From NCBI GenBank assembly GCA_015680685.1, contig MNCI01022467.1:9489-73488 (forward strand): 64,000 bases of DNA. The letters are read 5' to 3'. The translations under genes and the position numbers were made by a program. Positions within the stretch are counted from its first letter, which is position 1; each line of letters starts with the position of its first letter. The stretch comes from Gnetum montanum (Eukaryota > Streptophyta > Gnetopsida > Gnetales > Gnetaceae). Of this stretch, positions 47,501-58,770 are shown in pieces. The notes beneath the pieces were generated by a model. It did no database searches and was not told where the DNA came from. It saw only the letters and a list, made by a program, of their open reading frames with translations.

Positions 47501-47610
47501 ACCAATCTAGTGATACCTCTATAGATGTTATGTATTCATTATAGGCTATGGGCTCAAGGTCTAGGCATTGTAGATTTATGTGTTGCATGAGATCATTGTG
47601 GTGCCCAGTG
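44580..47610 (-). pseudogene. T3 pol: RT, RNase H, second RNase H, integrase
   Basis: The best preserved pol in the window. From N- to C-terminus: linker ending FASSYKDMLGLDPHVV (about 47275); RT with IRICIDFQYLNKA (about 47030) and YVDDIVVKS (about 46770), both catalytic Asp kept; RNase H (about 46000-46350, poor); second RNase H with LLHFDGASTSQGG (about 45900) and HNENAITGALAMLA; integrase Zn finger (about 45150-45260); core with WGLDIIGPITPKS (about 45010) and QVEATNKVI (about 44690). The integrase word VMENRPQF has lost the second Asp. The dual RNase H places T3 in the Tat lineage. The C-terminus is at 31426-31865, beyond T4. Confidence 0.9.
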
Positions 47611-48000
47611 AGAACCAGAGGTGAGTGAAGATGCTCATAGTAGCCATGTTGTATTTCCTATGAAGGTCCTACAAAAACAACTAGAAAAACATCAAGACAC
47701 ACCTATCTTAATAAAGGCGATATGCACAAAATGAAGAAAAGCAATGTAATAAAAATTTTTCTAAGTATGCACATGTAACATTAAAGAAAGTAAGCATGTT
47801 GGTGTTAATTTTAGGACTCGGTAGTTTGTGGGGTACTAGTTTAAGGTCTTAACAAACTATGGGATGCCAGTTTAAGGTCTTAATAGACCATGAACAGGCT
47901 AGATGTGTAAGTTTGGGCAAGGCTTGGTGCATTGGAAAAGTGAAAATTGGCCCAAGGGTTCACTAGGTAGCGAGAAAAATTTAAATTTTTTCTTAGTCTA
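47611..48000 (-). other. T3 pro-RT spacer, RT side, with acceptor-like site
   Basis: On the minus strand TTTTCTAGTTGTTTTTGTAG (ending at 47669) precedes pol and looks like a 3' splice site. Minisatellite units TAGTTTAAGGTCTTAACAAAC lie at 47830-47890, the orientation expected for T3. The matching part on the protease side is 54120-54685. Confidence 0.5.
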
Positions 48001-48042
48001 GGAGGGGGGGTGGTCGCAGGGGTGCGGGCGGGGGCAGGGGCG
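48001..48042 (+). other. G-rich cluster
   Basis: Five runs of 3-7 G separated by 1-6 bases, then CGCC. It meets the usual pattern for a G-quadruplex. It lies about 125 bases upstream of the TATA box of the antisense unit. Confidence 0.5.
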
Positions 48043-48166
48043 CCAAAAAATTCAAAATTTTTTCTAAGTTTAGCTAACTACAATCCCACCCAACTATGCT
48101 TTGGATTATACAAATAGTGTTGAGTGTGGTCCTAGGGTTGGTAAATAATTAAGTGATCCTATGGGG

Positions 48167-48173
48167 TATAAAA
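48167..48173 (+). promoter_or_regulatory. TATA-like box of antisense unit
   Basis: GGGGTATAAAAGC on the + strand, upstream of a + strand multi-exon unit and preceded by Tat-U3-like AACTATGCTTTGG and TTTTCTAAGTTT words. No experimental support. Confidence 0.4.
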
Positions 48174-48179
48174 GCATGT

Positions 48180-50305
48180 TTCACCTTAGGTAAGTTTGTC
48201 ATTTTCAAACTAGAAAAATGCAAAGTTTTAGAGTGTAGCACACTACGTGTGAACATCGTAGTTGTTGCCAAGATGACTTGCTAAAGTGGACACCTAAACC
48301 CTAGACTAACAAACATTGATGAGGGAGAACGAGCATTGGGATGCCTACTAGGGGTAGGCATAGAGGAGAGGAGGGCACCACCATCTACCAGGTACCCTAA
48401 ATATGCTCTCCCCTTTTGGATGCTTCTTGCTTTGTTTTGCTTATTTTTGCATTGAGGGTTTGGGGCTTTGGTTGTTGGTGGTGCCCTACCATGGCAAGGG
48501 TCACTACCATCATGGTCATTTCAGCCACTATGGGAGGTAGAACGTGTGTTCCAAAAAGGGTTTGATGCAATGGGGGTTTTGTGATTGCATGGGATTGACG
48601 ATGGGTGACTAGTTTTTCTATGATTTTCAGTGGGTGAGGATCTAGTGGAGGCTATGGCCACTACAATGACTAGCATGGATGGAAGTGCTACCTCCCATAG
48701 GGGTCACACATGGGGCTTCAAGGAAACATCTATTGTTGAGGTTTTTTGCAGAGAAAATTTTTTTGCTTTGTTTTTAAAATTTTTTTAGGAAGCATCGGGT
48801 AGGGATTTGATGTGGTCTTGGCTACCATGGTAGCTAGTGCGGCTACCAGTGGAGAGGCCATGGGCTACCATTGGGTCATGCATGAGGCTATGGGTTTGGA
48901 AGGTTTGCTTACTATGTGTGGGGCTTGATGGGGGTGCAAAGGGTTGTTGTAAACATTTTTTTTCTTGTATTTTGCACCATGTAGGGTAGGGATTTAAGAT
49001 TTAGTAGTAGTAAGGAGCTACCGCTTGTGGGGTAGAGGGAAGCAAGGGGTTCTATTAAATTATTTTATTTTTTTTCAAAATTTTTTTGTGCATGTTTATA
49101 GCATGGGGATCAGGGTGTTGACGATGGCTAGGGTGGCCCACCATAAGGCAAAAAAAGAAAGCCATGACAAGAGTTTACCTCGTGATTTTTTTAATTTTTT
49201 TGAAAAAAAGAGGGCATAGACAAGGGTCATGCATATTTGGAAATGGAGGAAGCAATGGAGGAGGGGACTATGCTCCATGGTGTAGTTAGGATTGTTGGGG
49301 TGTTTCACCCCTCAACATAGGCACATGGTTGTAGAGGCTACAAGGGGAGGCTTGGCATGAGGAGCACATTTATATTGCTTTTTTGTGTAGTGAAAGGTTA
49401 TGGAAGTACATAAGGAAGAGGCAGGGCATGTGGTTGCACCATCAGTGTATGTGCAAGGCATGCAGGGAGCATGGCTATGGCTGGTGCTCCATGCATAGGA
49501 TGCGATGAAGGCAGTGGTGTGTGTTTTATGACATCATGATAGGGCACTATGCAAAGGGAAGGTTAAGAGTGATGCACAACACTGTGTCAAGGCGCTATGT
49601 GGTGGAGAGAGTGTTGGGGTAGCACTCAACCTTGCTCCTTATAGGCTACAACCATTACTATGCTCCTTATGTTGGAGATGTAGTTTATGTCAAATGTTCA
49701 TCAAAATGACATCTACCCAATAGTTAGTTTTTTTTGTCACCACACTTTGTAGGGAGCATAGTCAAGAGTTAGAAGTTTTTGGCAATCTAGGACTATGCTC
49801 TCTAGTTTTTTGGAGCATAGTCAAAGTGATCCAGATTTAGAAACATTTGCTATTTTTCTATGCTCTTAGAGGTAATCCAAAGTTAGAAAAAATTTGCAAC
49901 TTTCTAGACTACACTATCTAGAATTAGAATTTTTTTTGGAAATTTTATACATTGCACTTAATGCTAAACTTGAAAAATGCAACAATGCCAATAATGCTAA
50001 ACCTACAAACAATGCTAAACTTGCAAACCGTAATGATGTTAAACTACCAAAACATGCAAACCATGATAGTGCTAAATGTGCAAACATGTGAAATAAAATG
50101 CTAATCCTATGTAAAACATGCTATGCCCCAGTGAGTACTAGGCATGTCAAATATGTGTGTTGATGTCCTATACCTGTAGGGCCCTAAGTATATTTTTGCT
50201 AATTAATGCTATGTTATGCTAATTTTGCTAAGTTAAATTTAATATATTTTGTCAAAATTTGCATTTAATGTATGTATACTAATGCTTTGTTTGTTGCTTT
50301 TGTAG
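48180..50305 (+). other. 5' region of antisense unit
   Basis: No clear exon. The stretch 48480-48950 has readable + frames (e.g. VEAMATTMTSMDGSAT at about 48645), but I cannot fix a start. 49730-49930 has Tat-U3-like GGAGCATAGTC...AGTTAGAA words. 49960-50100 is a short repeat array, CAAACAATGCTAAACTTG type. A pyrimidine-rich TTTGTTGCTTTTGTAG ends at 50305. Confidence 0.35.
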
Positions 50306-50764
50306 TTGTAAGGTGCTACTAAAGCCCATCCTAGTTGTCGTGGAGCTTGTGATCATTCTTTACTGCATGAGCAAGCCTATTCCAAACATGCCTACACCAA
50401 ATATGTGGGTGGGTTGTTAGGTAGTGTGGTTCTAGCCAAGGGCACATGAGTTCTTAGAGTTCCTACTGCAACACTTTAGTGTGACGATGTGGTCACACTT
50501 AGTGGTGAAGGTTGCCAGCGTCATCATAGAGACATTGTTGCCTTGGGCTAGCTAAGGCATATTGAGGTTTATGTTTGATGAGCCCACTACTAGTGATGAT
50601 AGAGCAAGTGGTTCAAGTAGAGGCCCTAGGGGTACTTGGCCTTTGTCCAAGATTTGGTAGATGCCCAAGTTCTCTTGCTACAACAACATCAAAACCCTCT
50701 TTATTTCTCTACACATGCACACTTTGTTCCAGAGCCTACATGGAACTATATATTGCACCAGAGG
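50306..50764 (+). pseudogene. NIF/FCP1-phosphatase-like exon of antisense unit
   Basis: Bounded by an acceptor-like TTGCTTTTGTAG and a donor-like GG/GTAAGT. The frame reads KPILVVVELVIILYCMS, then PRAHEFLEFLLQHFSVTMWS, ILRFMFDEPTTSDDRASGSS and, after one frameshift, PLYFSTHAHFVPEPTWNYIL. This order (hydrophobic start, RPGAxEFLEFxxxxFxVGIWSS, F-D-Q/E, later P...FxPE) is that of NLI-interacting-factor/FCP1-type HAD phosphatases. The catalytic DLDxT/V-type motif is not intact (VEL), so it would be inactive even apart from stops. Moderately sure. Confidence 0.45.
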
Positions 50765-50845
50765 GTAAGTGATCTTATAGTTTTTGTGTTGTGTTCTTTG
50801 CTATTAGCTCACACTAAGTTGCTAATTGCTCATGATTCATGCCAG

Positions 50846-51208
50846 ATTTAGAGTTAATGAATAGGTCTACATAACAAGAGAGATGCTCTTGCCTTGACTC
50901 ATATTACCCTAGAGGTATTTTTGTCTAGCCTAAACTTTTAGGAGGCTATACTTGAGTAGGTGGGAGCTGATCTCAAGTCCTATCCTACCTAGTACTAGAA
51001 GGCGTATGAGTGGTGCAAGATCCATGATTGGCTAGATGAGAAATGCACTAATGGTAAGCTCAACCTTGAGGATATGCTTGCACCACCACCTCCATCTTGC
51101 ACACTATTTTTTCCACGTAAGAATTTACTATTTTATTCTTGTGCTTGCTCACATGTGCTCATTGATTTACCCTTACATGATGTTAACATTGTTTTTGCCT
51201 TTATTATA
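50846..51208 (+). pseudogene. Probable second exon of antisense unit
   Basis: Follows CATTCATGCCAG-type acceptor sequence. The frame reads HNKRDALALTHITLEVFLSS and, past TAG stops at Gln-like positions, KAYEWCKIHDWLDEKCTNG, then LNLEDMLAPPPPS. The 3' boundary is uncertain: GTAAG occurs at about 51047 and 51116. No family recognised. 51184-51209 is pyrimidine-rich, ending TTTATTATAG. Confidence 0.4.
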
Positions 51209-51209
51209 G

Positions 51210-52266
51210 TGGTGGTTGCTTTAGGAGAGGTGATAGTGGTTACCATAGGCCACAAAGGCCACACTCATTATAAAATATGGTGATGTGGAGGATGCGCAAC
51301 ATTGGTTGTACCACTAGGCCTTAAAGGTGTTGATCAATAGGCTCACATATGCTAGGCTGGTGGACCTTTTCTTGGCCCTTAGTCTAAGCATTTTGGTGGC
51401 CAAAATGGTTACCATGATAGAATCCTTTAGTGATGAAATCTACCACTTCATCACCTAGGTGTATGATGTGAGGGTAGTTTTGGACCTCAGCGAGGCCTTC
51501 TTTGTTAACCTCTTTGGCCTTTCCATTGATGGTCCATTAGTCATTGACAAGGCCAATAGGGAGGTGGATCATAGAGGAGAGATCGCGGGTTGGTTGGAGG
51601 CCACTCGATCTTAGAAGGACATCCTAATTAAAGATGTGCTTATGCTTAAGGTCTGAGAGCTTTACCCTTTTTTTTTGCACTCACGCCTTCCCAACATTGC
51701 TCTCCCAAGAGAAAAACCTTGGGGTAGAGTAGGTGTAGGTGATGAGAAAGGTACTATAGGAGGGAACAAGGTTCAATTGAGCCTCCTACATTGTCATGGT
51801 TTACATGCAGAGATCACCAGACTATGCTTCAACCTCTAAGCAAGGTCTCATGTACACTTTGCATTCTTCATAAGGTATTTGCAAAGGTTCGTAGAGCTCC
51901 TCGTGGTATGTGATAGTGGGAAATGGTTTGCGCAAGACTGTGAGTAGCTGTTGAAGCCTTGGGTTAAGCATATATTCATGACCACTCATGCACAGGACCC
52001 CCCAAAGGATATCGATGAGTCATATTCAATAATGACCAAAGCTCTCTTTGGGTGGTCATACTATTTGCATGAAAGTGTAGGCAAGGGTCCCCCATTTGGT
52101 ACTAAGGATATGAAAAAGGCTAACCATTACATTGTGAAGACAATGGGACTATTCAAGGTGAAGATCAACATGCCACACCCTATAGAGAAGGCTACTCCTA
52201 AGGTTAGAAAGGAGAGTGGAAATAAAATCTACCTCAAGCTTCCCAACTTATGCATAGATGTTGCAG
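51210..52266 (+). pseudogene. Large exon of antisense unit, unknown protein
   Basis: From 51282 one frame runs 985 bases without a frameshift, to a GCAG/GTTAGT donor at 52266/52267. About six stops interrupt it, all TAG, TAA or TGA in Gln/Arg-like contexts. Readable words: LTYARLVDLFLALSLSILVA (about 51335), VRVVLDLSEAFFVNLFGLS (about 51470), LHSRLPNIALPREKPWG (about 51675), KALFGWSYYLHESVGKGPPF (about 52040). I do not recognise a family; a plant transposon-associated helical domain is possible. Neighbouring exons share its phase. Confidence 0.55.
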
Positions 52267-52411
52267 GTTAGTGTATGTACTTTACTAGACACATTTTTTT
52301 TTGTATTTTTTATGTTTTATGCTAGGTTATATTAATATGCTAATGAATACTAACATGTGCTAACATGCTACATTTGTAAATTGTCAAAATGAGGAGAGAG
52401 GATTACTATAG

Positions 52412-52609
52412 TAGAAGCAATAGCAAAGGAAGGCCCTCCTCGAGCTAAGGATGGGGAAACACATGGGGAGGATCTACATGAGGCCATAGAGACCCTACAC
52501 TAATTGGAGGAGGAGGGGCTATTCCACCCCAACGAGGGTGATTTTGATCACCTTTTTGATAGTGTGTAGCTAGGTGACCCCCTTGCTCTTACACTTGAGG
52601 GTTTGCTAG
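52412..52609 (+). pseudogene. Exon of antisense unit (acidic)
   Basis: Acceptor TTACTATAG at 52411, donor CTAG/GTAAGT at 52609/52610. Entering with one base left from the previous exon, it reads VEAIAKEGPPRAKDGETHGE, then EEEGLFHPNEGDFDHLFD and LTLEGLL, in frame, with TAA and TAG at two Gln-like places. It leaves one base over. Confidence 0.6.
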
Positions 52610-52699
52610 GTAAGTGCTCTAGATTGCCATCTATTGTTGCTTTATTGCTCTAGAATCTTTGGCTATTTATTTGTTACTAAGTGCATTATTGTGTTATAG

Positions 52700-52837
52700 C
52701 CTTAGATGTACTTGCTAGCACTTCGACATCTACCTACCACATGAAGCTATGGGTAGACACGCCTGACAAGTTTTCTTTCATGGAAAGCATTGTGGAGGAC
52801 ATGGTTGATCACCTATAGTAGGTAGATCTTGATCTTG
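52700..52837 (+). pseudogene. Exon of antisense unit
   Basis: Acceptor GTGTTATAG at 52699, donor CTTG/GTATGT after 52837. In frame with the previous exon it reads ALDVLASTSTSTYHMKLWVD then FSFMESIVEDMVDHL and two TAG. It again leaves one base over. Confidence 0.6.
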
Positions 52838-52928
52838 GTATGTGGATAATGTTTCTTTGCTTATGTCACTTTAGTGATTTAATGCTTAGTTTGTAGCTAA
52901 AGTTGATTTTCTTGTTGCATGCCAATAG

Positions 52929-53755
52929 GTTCTAAGCTTCATTAGGATTTGAGCAAGGTGGCCAAAGTGGATGTTGTCCTTGAGTCTCCTCCTGAAGTGG
53001 AGTAGGTGCCTCATTAGGTATACAAGGGAGTGAGCAAATGCATGCTTTCCTATGCAAAAGTGTTATGGGTCTGCAGGTGCTCGAATGAGCACCTATGGAA
53101 GCATGTTCATGAACTCCAGGAGAGAGTGATGAGCCAAGACACAAAGATTGAGGATCTTTAGTCCTGATATGTCTTTCTTGTAGCTTGATCATGGCGAGAT
53201 AGTACTTGATAGACTGTAAAGATAGACTATGCTAGTTATTGATCTACCATCTAGGGCAAGAACAAGGTCATCCAAGAAATTATTAAGTAGCAGCTACATA
53301 TGGATCTGCTCACCCAAAAGAATTAGGATTTGAAAAATCATAATACAAAGGTGTATAGGTGGGGGTAAATCCAAAAGAACCACAAAAACTACTAGAAGTG
53401 TGAGTGAGACATGTACCTTAAGTGGTACAAGGAGGAATCCATCGAACATTGTTGCCTCAAGATGTTTATTGAGGCAACTAGTGGGAGATGAGCCTACAAG
53501 TTGTTTGCTCATCATATCATGATGAGTGGGTCTTTGGAGAGATAGATTGCCACACCCTCGAGAGAGGATTCATCTACTATGTTTTCCATGGAGCCACCTA
53601 CATGGATCACTATGGACAAAGGCAAGACCTTTGTGGGGATTGACTTTGGCTAAGAGGACTGGATGCAGCTATTTGAGCCCAAGATCCTCTAGCACCTAGA
53701 GGAGGGCTTTGATAGTTTTCCACTAGACATGATTAATGTGGGATCCTCTTAGGCT
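52929..53755 (+). pseudogene. Long exon of antisense unit, helical and charged
   Basis: Acceptor CATGCCAATAG at 52928. In frame from the previous exon it reads GSKLH, then DLSKVAKVDVVLESPPEVE, HLWKHVHELQERVMSQDTKI, KNKVIQEII, and late FVGIDFG and FEPKILQHLEEGFDSFPLDM. The frame runs about 820 bases with no frameshift; all stops are TAG or TGA. Composition suggests coiled coil in the middle. The end is uncertain, near GGATCCTCTTAG. Family unknown. Confidence 0.55.
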
Positions 53756-53854
53756 AGTTTTTTGTGTTGTTTCTATACTTTTCATGTTAGTTTGAATATT
53801 GTACATTGGCTCATTGGTTTGCTATTTTGTTGTTGTTGTAGTAGGCACTAGGCA

Positions 53855-53932
53855 ATGTTACAGGTCCCAACAGTGTAGCGGAGGAAGAAGCACCCCCACC
53901 TCAGCCTAGTACCGTTGGTTGAGCATGTTTTA
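53855..53932 (+). pseudogene. Possible last exon of antisense unit
   Basis: After a T-rich TTGTTGTTGTTGTAG, the frame ALGNVTGPNSVAEEE APPPQPSTVG ends in TGA. It is short and acidic, then Pro-rich, as protein tails often are. Confidence 0.4.
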
Positions 53933-54119
53933 ATATAGCCTTGCTATTGGGAATTTTTGCATTTTTTTTGTATTATTTTGCTACATGGTGCTAATGCTCA
54001 TGCTATGTACTATTATTGATGTGAGACATAGTGAATATTTTACTATATGATGCGTATGGCATGTAGAATTTTGCATTTATTTGCTATGCGTTTGATGTTG
54101 ATAATGCAATGAATTGATG
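53933..54119. other. No gene; 3' flank of antisense unit
   Basis: AT-rich, no clear polyadenylation signal cluster. Confidence 0.4.
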
Positions 54120-54685
54120 CAACTAGGCCATTGCAAGCCCCATGCTAGTTTAAGGCCATGGTAGAAGGGTTGATGCTAGTTTAAGGTCCCTTCAAGCCAC
54201 ATGTATTAATAGTGTGGGTTGGTAGTCTTAGGCCATTTCAGGCCCTAGTGGTAGTTTAAGGCCATTTTGGGCCATGCATTGGAAGGAAAGGTGTTGTCAA
54301 TTTTAGGCCGTGGGGGGCCATGTGCTAGTTTAAGGCCTTTTCAAGCCATGTGATGTAAGGGAGATTACTAGTTTTAGGTTGTTGTAGATCATGTATTTTT
54401 GTAGTTTTAGTTTTTTATGATTTTTATGTATTTTCATGTTTTTCATGCATGCGCTAATAACTGCTAAAATGTAAACTAAATAAGAAAAGACATAAACTAA
54501 GTGAAATTGCACAAAAAAAATAAAATTGCATAATAAAGAAAACAATGAAAAATGCAAACAACCAAGAAAAATGTAAATGCATAAACAAGATGCAAGTGAG
54601 TGAGGTATGCAAAGGTTAGGGATAGGCGGACACCTAGTGTATGTTATACTAAGGAGATGTCTTAGTCACATAGTTGCTTCTTAAC
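54120..54685 (-). other. T3 pro-RT spacer, protease side, with donor-like site
   Basis: Minisatellite units GCTAGTTTAAGGCCATTTCAGG at 54135-54400, then an AT-rich part homologous to T4 38640-38900, ending at a donor-like CAG/GTTAAG (54685, minus). Confidence 0.55.
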
Positions 54686-54989
54686 CTGATGTCAATTAGG
54701 GGGCATGTAGGGCCTAGATGGTACTATGCAGTACTCTCCTTAACCTTCATTAGCTATGTCTAAGGGAAATTCTACCCATAAAGCATCCTCTGGGAGGTCA
54801 GTGGCTCCTTGAGTTGGTTTACCTCACATGTCTTACCCTTGTCCTTTAAGGAAGGTGCATCATTGGGGAACTCTATCTTTGACCCTTGTTCTATGTATAT
54901 GTTGTTTATGGCCAGAGGGGTTGCATTGTCACCATAAATAATAACCTCACTACCTTCATATGGAAGGTGGATTTGTTGGTGGATTGGAG

Positions 54990-55330
54990 AGGAGATGGCT
55001 CATAGTTGGGCTAGCTAAGGCCTATTTAGGATTAGGTTGAAACTTGGCATCCCCTCAATTACGATGAACTTTGTAGTGGTGGGGAATTATTCCCCTACCA
55101 TGAATGCTATCATGACCATTCCCCTTATGATAATGCATAATATGTTGAAGGACTTCAAGCATGCTGTCTTTGTGGGTTTGATTTGATTTGAAAGACTTAG
55201 CTTGTTAATGATGGTATATGGGATGACATTAGTTGCTGCCTCATTGTCATCATGTACCCTGCAAATTCTACATTACCCTACATGGATTGTGATAAAAATT
55301 GGCACAGTAATGACCTGATCCTTCTTAGGA
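54990..55330 (-). pseudogene. T3 aspartic protease
   Basis: The minus strand reads VHDDNEAATNVIPYTIINKL at the active site, then TACLKSFNILCIIIRGMVMI and FNLILNRP. It aligns with T4 39191-39445. The D-S/T-G motif is lost. Confidence 0.65.
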
Positions 55331-58300
55331 TCAAACTTGATTACCTCATCATGGAATGCCAAGGACATTGAGCTTGATTCCTATAGTGCAGGAGGTAGCA
55401 TCATAGTGTGGATGGATTGTTCATCCACTGGGATGTTCTCTATAACAAGAATGGAGGTCAACCTGTAGACCAATGCTTCATGGTGAGCAAAGGAGGTCAT
55501 GATCAGGTCATATAGGCTTAACATTGTGTTCTCTTATTTTGAAGCATATTTCATGTAGGCTAATGCATCTAGAAAGTATTTGTTTCTATCTACTATTTTT
55601 TTGACCTTCATCTCCTTCGTGCAGCCCAAGACATGAATCTTTTAGGGAGGAGATTTGGGCTTGGCTCGTCTTGCTTTCCTAGGAGCCTCAGTGCTTGGTT
55701 GTTGGTTGCTTGTAATGGCCTTATTCATTGATTCAACCATGGGGATGGTAGACAAGGGGATAGGCTTAGATGGACCCAACTCTTTTTGCCCCTAGTGCTA
55801 CCTAACCATTTTTTCAGTAAGGCACTTATTAGGCCTCTTGGGTTGTCACCTAGACATTATACTAGCATTGCATGTAGGATTATCCCTTGGACATGTAGGG
55901 GTTGATGCATGATCCACCTTTGGGCTCCAAGTAGGAGAGGATTATGCATGTTGTAGCATCCTAACAACAAAGGGTGACTGGGTTGTTGCTATTGCAATGT
56001 GCTGTAGGACCCTAACCTTAAAGAGTGTTGTGGGTTCTCAAGGTGGGACTCTGATAATAAAAGGGATCCTCAAATTTGTGGACATGGATGGGGCCCTAGC
56101 ATTGCTAGAGGGAACACAAACCATGAATGGCTCTTGCATCAACTTTGAGTTGTCATTAATGTTGATAGTATTGATGGTGTACCTTACACCACCTATATTT
56201 AGGGGATCCTTGTAGACCCTCAATGATTTTTTTGGGGATGAATTGGGTTGGTGGCATCAAGAGCCAACATTCCCCAATCAATCATGTGCTATATGTCATC
56301 TTGTAGAGCCATGCAGAATTCTTGTGTCATGACCAGGCAATTGATGATAGTGGTAGAACCTATTTAGCTTGAAATGCTTAGGGATCAAAGGCTTATTTGG
56401 GGCTATAGCCAAGGGATTATTAAGGAGATTGTAGTATCTATCATGTCTATTGTGAGCCTCCTCAGACATATTCTTGTACTAGATTCTTCTAATCTTAAAT
56501 AGTTAGTCCAAGAGTTCCAATAGCTTGATGGACAATGGTGTGTGCTTTGAGCAATCCTTGCACTCAAAGTTTGGCTTTGGGGTAGCTTGTCTTATGGCCA
56601 CTGATAACACAAGTTGGTTGCTTGCCATGGTGCTAGGGCCAAAAGCCTTGTTATTGGTTGAGGCCTTGGGTGGCTTGGCCATTGGTTGGCTTGGCCTCAT
56701 TAGGCACCATTGCCATAGTTGTGGTTACCTATTTTCCTTTTTCCTTGTCTTTTTTGGTGTGAAAATTCTTGTAGGCCACATAGGCTAGGTCCTTGCTAGC
56801 CTCTACCATATCCTAAATGCTCTTGATTTGAGAAAATGCTTGGCTTAAGGATTTTAGGACTAAGTGGTATAGTTTTGACTTAATAACGTCATTCACTACA
56901 CTCTTAAAAATTGCTAGTAGGTGCATTTTGGCAATGGGCTCATAGATTTTGTTGAGTGATGTGCTCCAACATTGTATAAATTTTTGCATGGGCTCTAAGT
57001 GGCCCTACTTAATTTGTGTTAGTTAGCCTAGGGTTGTCTCAGGATTCAAGTTGTAATTGAAGCATGTGACGAATTGGCTAAGAAAATCCTCCAAAGAGGA
57101 AATGGAGCCCTGGGAAGTGCATGGTACTAATCTAATGCCTTGTTAATCAAGGACATGGCAAACATGTATATGATTTCATGTGGACATGCCTATAGTAATA
57201 GGCATTTAGACTAGAAGGTTACCAAGTGAGCATTGGGATCCCCTTCATCATTGTATTTGGTGAGTTAGGGGAGTGAAACTCCAGTGGGTAGGGTTAGTGG
57301 TGGAACCATAGGACTAATCAGGTCATCCTAGTAGAAATCCATCACATGTACCATTTTAGAGGATGTAGCCTTGAGCCACTTGACCTCTTTGGTGAGATTT
57401 TGGATCAGTTGAAATGCTTGGTTCAAGCTTGAGGAGGTTGTAGTAGACTACATCAATTATGCTACCCATTGTGCTATTTGGATGGCCCACGAGCCAACTA
57501 TAGGTTATGAGACCATGCATGATGCTTGTTGTATGGGCTATGCCATGGGAATAGTGGCTAAGACTCACCATGTGTTTGTGGGTTAGGCCATTGTGAAGGG
57601 GGCCAATGAACAAGCAAGATGTATGATGCCTAAGTCATGTGTGATGGAGGAATGTGCATAGTTTGCATGTAGGATTGCATCAGCATGGTGGTTACCAGTA
57701 GGGAGGATTGAGTAGTTTGCAATGGTATAACAAAGGGCAAGCTAACAAGATGTATTGAATCTTGGTAAGTGTACTATGTGTGATGGGTTGCCACCATAGG
57801 TGTAGACCTAGGAGGTGACATTAGGTTTATAATTGTCTCTAAGAAGATAGGTGGGTAGGACTGTGGAGGAACAAAAGTGGAGGTTGTCCATCAGAAAGAG
57901 GTGTGGAATGAGTCATTGTTCTCTAAACAAGCTTTGAACTCATCCTACTCTTCTTGCAAGGGCTTCTCGTAGTATGTCCCTGCCTCACACTCATTGGCTC
58001 GGATGAGCTGGGTGAGCACACACTAATAAGGCTTGGTGAGTGGAATGAAATCCACAAGGGAGAGTAAGTATTCCCTTTTGTTCCAATGTATGAGCTCATA
58101 ACTTCATTTGGCCTCCATGTCTTGGTGGTCTACAAATATACTTGCTTGGAGCCTCACACAAATGAATCTATATTGCTCTTTGTTTAGGATCATGTACTTG
58201 GGAGGTAGGCTACACAACCTAAGAAATTGCCTTTGTCTTACCATGGCAAGACTGGTAGGATGATCAATTTGGATTTCTTATTGAATGGGTTGGGCAAAAA

Positions 58301-58340
58301 CCATGCTTAGAGTAGAGGTTGAAGGTTGCTTAGGGTTCAT
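55331..58340 (-). pseudogene. T3 gag, decayed
   Basis: ATG at 58338-58340 (MNPKQPSTS), matching T4. N-terminal region with LPPKYMILNKEQYRFICV (about 58150-58210) and an acidic DEFKACLENNDSFHTSF stretch (about 57900). Capsid core at about 56850-57120. A KDCSKHTPLSIKLLELLD word (56503-56560) corresponds to T4's KDHSKYIPFPMKSFKLLDQL. A knuckle-like FYHYHQLPGHDT lies at about 56340. The Ser/Pro C-terminal part lies at 56038-56220. Confidence 0.7.
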
Positions 58341-58359
58341 GATGCTAAGAGGAAATGAA

Positions 58360-58530
58360 AATGTTGCTGGTTGGAAAAAATGGCTAAGAATGAAAATTGT
58401 AGAAAATGACTAAGTATGAGAACTACAAGAAAATGGCTAAGTGTGAGAACTGTAGAAAAATGGCTAAGTGTAAAACTATGAAAACTATGGCTAACTATAA
58501 AAGCTACTGAGAAAAATGGCTAACTCTGGG
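58360..58530 (-). repeat. T3 leader minisatellite
   Basis: About six units of GGCTAAGTGTGAGAACTGTAGAAAAAT type, as in T4. 58531-58770 is unique leader with parts homologous to T4 42660-42830. Confidence 0.75.
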
Positions 58531-58770
58531 ACTATGCTCACTACACTAAGAGCCAACTACACTCTTTATGTTGAGAGCTAGCTACACTCTCTTGAGCACT
58601 TAGAAGTTAGCTAAGTGTAAGATGTATGCTTCAGGGGTTGTCAAGTGGGCTTCTAGGGGAACCGACAATGAGGTTTAGTCTACATCCATAAGCTTATAGA
58701 TGACTCTTATGTTGGCCTCAAATCTAGCTACTACTATGATAGGTCCATAGGGGTGTTGAGCCTACGCTAG

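Noticed and set aside
52932-53192. 86-codon minus frame
   Set aside because: Shadow of the long + exon 52929-53755, whose frame is joined in phase to the upstream exons.
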